Part shown: positions 25,467-29,227 of the stretch, piece after piece
Numbering within the stretch: position 1 is the stretch's first letter
How the letters are laid out: every line of letters begins with the position of its first letter
Assembly: GCA_036390995.1 (NCBI GenBank)
Contig: DASWAT010000155.1
Coordinates: 1-29,227, forward strand
Length of the DNA: 29,227 nt
Direction: 5' to 3'
From: DASQQQ01 sp036390995
GTDB lineage: Bacteria > Actinomycetota > UBA4738 > HRBIN12
Notes under the pieces: generated by a model
What the model was told of the DNA's origin: nothing
The model's database searches: none
The model's input: only the letters and a program-made list of their open reading frames with translations
Program-made: the position numbers and the translations under genes

Positions 25467-26404
25467 GTCAGCGGTTCGCCCGGCTGCGGGCGATGCCCCC
25501 GGGCGAACTCCGCCGCCGTCATGCGCCGTCTGCCCGCCGGCGCCACCTCCAGGATCCGGACCCCGCCCTGGGCCGCGGCGACGACGAATCCCTCCGGGCC
25601 GACCTCCGCGATCGTGCCGGGAGCGCCGGACGCCGCGGCGACCCCGGCCCGTACGACCTTCAGGGGCCGTCCTCGGAACGCCGCGAGCGCCCCAGGATCT
25701 GGCGCGAAGGCCCGGATCAGGTTCACGATCGCCCCCGCCGGCAGGGCCCAGTCGATCCGCCGCCGGTCACCGCCGAGCTTCGGTGCATACGTCGCCCGCG
25801 ACTCGTCTTGGGGGCTGGGACGGGCCGCGCCCGACGCGAGATCGTCGATCGTCTCCACCAGCAGCTCCGCGCCGATCCGGGCCAGCCGGCCTCCGAGCGA
25901 TCCCGCGTCGTCAACCGTAGCGATCGTCTCCGCGCGCTGCCGCAGCACCGGGCCCGTGTCCAACCCGGCGTCCATGAGCATGGTGGTGACGCCCGTCCGC
26001 TCCATCCCCTGCAGCAACGCCGCCTGCACGGGACTCGCGCCCCGAAGCTCGGGGAGCAGGGAGAAGTGCACGTTCACCGCGGCGATCGCCGGGATCGCGA
26101 GGAGCTGTTCGGGGAGGATCTCTCCGTACGCCACCACGACGAGGACGTCCGGCTCCGGATCCGCCAGTGCCGCGAACCCCTCCCCCGCCCTCACCGTCTC
26201 GACCTCCGCGAGCGGCGATCGGAGCCCCCGGGCGGCATCGGCCACCGGGTTCGGCACCGGGTCCCCGCCCCTTCGGCCCGGCCTCGGCGGTCGCGTGATC
26301 ACCCTCACCACCTCGTGGCGCGACTCCGCGAGCCGCTGCAGCGACGGCACCGACCACTCGTGATCGCCGAGGAACGTCACGCGAAGGGAGGGATCCCCCG
26401 TCAT
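25463..26404 (-). CDS. fmt: methionyl-tRNA formyltransferase
   Basis: Formylates initiator Met-tRNA using 10-formyl-tetrahydrofolate. At 313 aa it shows the catalytic trio Asn111, His113 (NVHFSLLP) and Asp149 (MLMDAGLDTGP). The RGASPVQAALLQG loop and a C-terminal OB-like domain (about 205-310) are also present. The N-terminus has VTFLGDHEWSVPSLQRL, where the family usually has F-x-G-T-P-x-F-A; this is a modest departure. ATG 26404 lies 6 nt after a TATCCT hexamer, so the mRNA may start at the ATG itself. It follows def by 38 nt and overlaps rsmB by 4 bp. Confidence 0.96.
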   Translation of the reverse strand: MTGDPSLRVTFLGDHEWSVPSLQRLAESRHEVVRVITRPPRPGRRGGDPVPNPVADAARGLRSPLAEVETVRAGEGFAALADPEPDVLVVVAYGEILPEQLLAIPAIAAVNVHFSLLPELRGASPVQAALLQGMERTGVTTMLMDAGLDTGPVLRQRAETIATVDDAGSLGGRLARIGAELLVETIDDLASGAARPSPQDESRATYAPKLGGDRRRIDWALPAGAIVNLIRAFAPDPGALAAFRGRPLKVVRAGVAAASGAPGTIAEVGPEGFVVAAAQGGVRILEVAPAGRRRMTAAEFARGHRPQPGEPLT

Positions 26405-26410
26405 GCATGC

Positions 26411-26416
26411 AGGATA
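26411..26416 (-). promoter_or_regulatory. fmt -10 element (leaderless)
   Basis: TATCCT on the minus strand lies 6 nt before the fmt ATG, so transcription would start at the A of the start codon. It lies in the 38-nt gap after def. No Shine-Dalgarno and no strong -35 are seen. Confidence 0.5.
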
Positions 26417-26442
26417 CGGGGCCGCCCTCGACGGAACGGACG

Positions 26443-26961
26443 TCAGAGGGTCTGCGAGCGCTCCTGCGCCCGCCGCAGCTCCTGCTCGCGCAGCATGCGC
26501 ATGACCTCCCGCCGGCCCTCGTCGTCGAGCCGGTCGATGTAGAGCATCCCCTTGGTGTGATCGATCTCGTGCTGGAAGATCCGCGCCAGGAGCCCTTCGG
26601 CCTCGATCTGGATGGGCCTCCCGGCCGGGTCCTGGCCCCGGAGCGTCACCTTCAGCGCGCGCGTGGTGGGATAGAAGGGACCGGGGATCGACAGGCAGCC
26701 CTCGTCGTGGGTCTGCTCCTCCTCGTGGTCGGAGAGCACCGCGTTGGCCACGAACCCCTTGTGTCCGTCACCGTCGTCGTAGACGAAGAACCGGGAGGAC
26801 ATCCCGACCTGCGGCGCGGCCAGCCCCACGCCGGGCGCCGCATACATCGTCTCGAACATATCGTCCACCAGCCGGCGGAGGCCATCGTCGAAGCGCTCGA
26901 CGGCGCGTGCCTGCTCACGCAGCACGGGATCGCCCAGCGTTCGGATGGACAGGATGGTCAT
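26443..26961 (-). CDS. def: peptide deformylase
   Basis: Metalloenzyme that removes the N-formyl group from new proteins, the partner reaction to Fmt next door. The 172-residue chain carries all three family motifs: GVGLAAPQ (44-51), EGCLS (87-91, metal-binding Cys89) and HEIDH (131-135, metal-binding His131 and His135, catalytic Glu132). An acidic insertion (DHEEEQTHD) precedes motif 2. I choose ATG 26961, 17 nt after the priA stop, with a purine-rich GGAAGAGGG directly in front; the spacing is short, so the true start could differ slightly. Confidence 0.96.
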   Translation of the reverse strand: MTILSIRTLGDPVLREQARAVERFDDGLRRLVDDMFETMYAAPGVGLAAPQVGMSSRFFVYDDGDGHKGFVANAVLSDHEEEQTHDEGCLSIPGPFYPTTRALKVTLRGQDPAGRPIQIEAEGLLARIFQHEIDHTKGMLYIDRLDDEGRREVMRMLREQELRRAQERSQTL

Positions 26962-26978
26962 CCCTCTTCCTTCGCTCC

Positions 26979-28859
26979 TCACAGGTGGGGTTCCGCCTCG
27001 ACCCTCGTGACGATGCCGCGCTCGGCGAGACCGCGCATCGCGCGACCGAACGCCGGCACGGCCGCGAGCTCGAGCGCGAGCAAGCATACCGTCTCGTCTC
27101 CGAGCCCCGAGACCAGGAGCGTCCGCGGCTGGAGGGACCGCAACTCCGCTTCGAGCCCTCCCGTGCCGGCCACCCGGAAGACCGGAGCCCCCGCCGGGAA
27201 GCCCGCCTGTGCCCGCCGGGCGAGCTCGGAGCGGTAGAAGCGTTCAGGGTTCCCCGTCACGAGGGCCTGCACCGCGGGGTCGTTCGGGGCGCGCGTCTGG
27301 ACCACGACCCGACCGCCCGGACCGACCCACGCCGCCGCCTCCATCCAGGCCGCCAGGGCTCGCTCCCGCGCCGCCAGGCCGGGGCGGCGCGCCGCCAGGT
27401 CGGCGTCCAAGATCCCCACCAGGTCGAGCTGGAGCGGTCCGAAGTCCTTCACCGCCTCGACCCCGCCCACGGTGACCTCGCCCCGGGACGGGGGGGTGGG
27501 CCGATCCTCCGAGCCGATCCGCCGGACCGGCACGCTGGCCACGTGGCGCGCCCACTCCTCGACGCGCTCCGCCCCTCGGGGCTGGATCCCGAACGCGCCG
27601 GCGCCGCACGCCGCGCACCGGCCGTCGGCGCCGCAGACGGCGCAGCGCACCTGTCCCCCCTCGGCCCGGAGCATCCCCCCGCACGCCGCGCAGGCCGCCG
27701 GCTCCCCGCACGAACGGCACACCCGGGCCACCCCGTACCCTGGGATGGGTGAGAACAGGAAGGCCCAGCGCGATGCCCGGAGCGCCGACAGCAGGCGCGG
27801 AGCCCGGCCCTCCGGACCCGGTCGAACCACTTCGACGGGCGGCCACCACCGACCGCGCGGGTCGACCTCGGGCAGGCCGAGTGTCGCGGCCTCTCCGCTC
27901 GGACACAGGGCCGTCACGACGCAGACGGCCCCCTCCAGCCCAGCCCTGGCCAGCGCCACGTCCCGAACGTGGTACGCCGGCGAGCGCTCTTCCCGGTGCC
28001 CGCTGTGGCTCTCCCGCGACACGTACACGAGGCCGAGGTCCCGCAGAGGCGCGAACACCGCCGGCCGCGTCCCCACGACGACCCGATACCCTCCCTCGAG
28101 GATCCGCAGCCAGATCCGGTACCGGACCCGCTGCGACCCCCCAACGAACGCCACGGCGTCGTCCCCGAACGCCTCCGCCACCGCCGAGGCCGTGGCGGGC
28201 AACGGCTCCCCCTCCGGCACCAAGACGATCGCCGTCCTCCCCCCGTCCAGCGCCGCGCCGACCGCCTGAACCGCGATCTCTTGTTCGTCCCGAGGCGCCG
28301 GCCGCACGACGAACGCCCCCGACCCCCCGCGGATCGCCTCGAGCAGCTCCCGCCCTCCCCGGTACCCGGCGAGTGGGCCTGGGCCGCTGATGGAGGACGG
28401 CGGGGCCGGCGCGGAGCGGTCTGGGTCGGAGTCGCGAAGCGGCGGAGGGGACCCAGATCCCGGAGCGTCGGCCCCGCCGGCCCCCACCGCGACCTCGGCC
28501 TCCTCGGACGCGACCCGCGGTGGGTACGACCGGCCGATCACGGTTGCGAGCGGGGCGACGTAGCGCTCGGCCATCCACCGCAGCAGTTCGAGCCGCCCCT
28601 CGTCGAAGAAGCGCACCGGCGACACGAGCTTCTTCACCGGCAACGTGCGTCCGGGAAGGTCGTCGGTGGGGCCGAGGACCCATCCGCGCACGGCCCGCCC
28701 GTGGAAGGGGACCTGCACGAGCGAGCCGACGCCGGCGCCGAGCTCGGCCGGGAGGTCGTACGTGAACGGACGGTCCAGGGACAGGACCGTGCGGTCCACG
28801 CAGACGCCGACCGGTCCCGAGAGGACGGAGGCGCTACTCGAGCGCGCGGCGGAGCTCAT
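26979..28859 (-). CDS. priA: PriA-like primosomal protein without ATPase motifs
   Basis: The 626-residue protein keeps the PriA layout: an N-terminal 3'-DNA-binding domain (about 14-115, LDRPFTYDLPAELGAGVGSLVQVPF), a helicase-like core, and eight zinc-ligand cysteines in C-x2-C pairs (381/384, 390/393, 406/409, 415/418). The Walker A site is absent: residues 178-190 read GGSGAFVVRPAPR where G-x-T-G-S-G-K-T is expected. The DEEH box is replaced by VSRESHSGHREE (280-291). This loss is known for actinobacterial PriA, annotated as probable primosomal protein N', so it is probably ancestral. A Pro/Ser-rich linker lies at about 120-165. ATG 28859 overlaps the metK end by 26 bp; no strong ribosome site is seen and a later start is possible. 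Confidence 0.9.
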   Translation of the reverse strand: MSSAARSSSASVLSGPVGVCVDRTVLSLDRPFTYDLPAELGAGVGSLVQVPFHGRAVRGWVLGPTDDLPGRTLPVKKLVSPVRFFDEGRLELLRWMAERYVAPLATVIGRSYPPRVASEEAEVAVGAGGADAPGSGSPPPLRDSDPDRSAPAPPSSISGPGPLAGYRGGRELLEAIRGGSGAFVVRPAPRDEQEIAVQAVGAALDGGRTAIVLVPEGEPLPATASAVAEAFGDDAVAFVGGSQRVRYRIWLRILEGGYRVVVGTRPAVFAPLRDLGLVYVSRESHSGHREERSPAYHVRDVALARAGLEGAVCVVTALCPSGEAATLGLPEVDPRGRWWPPVEVVRPGPEGRAPRLLSALRASRWAFLFSPIPGYGVARVCRSCGEPAACAACGGMLRAEGGQVRCAVCGADGRCAACGAGAFGIQPRGAERVEEWARHVASVPVRRIGSEDRPTPPSRGEVTVGGVEAVKDFGPLQLDLVGILDADLAARRPGLAARERALAAWMEAAAWVGPGGRVVVQTRAPNDPAVQALVTGNPERFYRSELARRAQAGFPAGAPVFRVAGTGGLEAELRSLQPRTLLVSGLGDETVCLLALELAAVPAFGRAMRGLAERGIVTRVEAEPHL

Positions 28860-29227
28860 CCGCGCGGTCCGTGGCCTCCCACGGGAACTCCTTGCGCCCG
28901 AAGTGCCCGTACGCCGCCGTCTCCTCGTAGATAGGGCGACGCAGGTCGAGGTCGCGGATGATGGCGGCCGGCCGGAAGTCGAAGGCGTCCCACACCACGT
29001 CGGTGATCCGCTGCGGGTCCGTCTTCTCGGTTCCGAACGTGTCGACCGCGAGCGACAGCGGATGGGCCGTGCCGATCGCGTACGCAACCTGGATCTGCAG
29101 CCGGTCGGCCACGCCCGAGGCGACGAGGTTCTTCGCGACGTACCGAGCCATGTACGCCGCCGAGCGGTCCACCTTCGTGGGGTCCTTGCCCGAGAAGCAG
29201 CCCCCGCCGTGCGGAGCCATGCCTCCG
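28834..29227 (-). CDS. metK: S-adenosylmethionine synthetase, C-terminal part (cut by window edge)
   Basis: Makes S-adenosylmethionine from methionine and ATP. Only the last 130 or so residues are present; the 5' part lies beyond the window. The conserved segment GGGCFSGKDPTKVDRSAAY is clear (the family usually has Ala where Cys stands here). AKNLVASGVADRLQIQVAYAIG and the C-terminal end with GHFGRKEFPWEATDRADELR follow. The gene lies directly upstream of priA, as in many actinobacteria. SAM feeds RsmB and the TrmH-like enzyme in this window, though that is general metabolism and not a specific link. Confidence 0.97.
   Translation of the reverse strand, partial: GGMAPHGGGCFSGKDPTKVDRSAAYMARYVAKNLVASGVADRLQIQVAYAIGTAHPLSLAVDTFGTEKTDPQRITDVVWDAFDFRPAAIIRDLDLRRPIYEETAAYGHFGRKEFPWEATDRADELRRALE

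Noticed and set aside
24075..26363. Plus-strand frame of 762 codons opposite rsmB and fmt
   Set aside because: It crosses two well-supported minus-strand genes and shows only Arg/Gly/His-rich shadow composition.

Overview
The window is a stretch of core chromosome from a very GC-rich bacterium, almost certainly an actinobacterium (Actinomycetota) from a lineage I cannot name from sequence alone. This rests on the 16S/23S text, frequent GTG/TTG starts, -10 elements sitting directly on start codons (leaderless genes), a PriA without ATPase motifs, and gene orders known from actinobacteria: metK-priA-def-fmt-rsmB-rpe-rib, infC-rpmI-rplT-methyltransferase-pheST, and mpg near tyrS. I see no insertion sequence, phage gene, CRISPR array or tRNA gene.

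Layout. Nearly everything lies on the minus strand, so transcription runs from high to low coordinates. From 29227 downward: the 3' part of metK, then priA, def, fmt, rsmB, rpe and a GGDEF response regulator. Next come an FMN riboswitch and a tightly overlapped riboflavin operon, ribD-ribE-ribBA-ribH, which ends in a coupled PMI-like cupin. A cold-shock gene with its own promoter follows. The translation block is infC-rpmI-rplT, then one gene fusing a TrmH/SpoU RNA methyltransferase to a histidine-kinase-like module, then pheS-pheT. After pheT come a plus-strand GT-C membrane glycosyltransferase, about 400 bases without a clear gene, and minus-strand argF-polX-mpg. A plus-strand class A PASTA penicillin-binding protein is divergent from tyrS. 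Below tyrS lies an rRNA operon: promoter, structured leader, 16S, spacer without tRNA, and the first ~980 nt of 23S.

How the genes work together. Most of the window serves protein synthesis: rRNA, L20, L35, IF3, PheRS, TyrRS, rRNA methylation (RsmB and the TrmH-like enzyme), formylation (Fmt) and deformylation (Def). The rib operon makes riboflavin from GTP and ribulose 5-phosphate. Rpe, just upstream of it, interconverts ribulose and xylulose 5-phosphates, so the adjacency makes metabolic sense.

Most unusual points: the methyltransferase-kinase fusion; an infC frame with no ATG/GTG/TTG before its conserved N-terminus, which seems to start on GUC behind a near-perfect Shine-Dalgarno; six genes whose -10 hexamer lies 6-10 nt from the start codon, two of them reusing the upstream gene's TAG stop codon; a GGDEF regulator coupled to rpe; and a sugar-isomerase-type cupin coupled to ribH.
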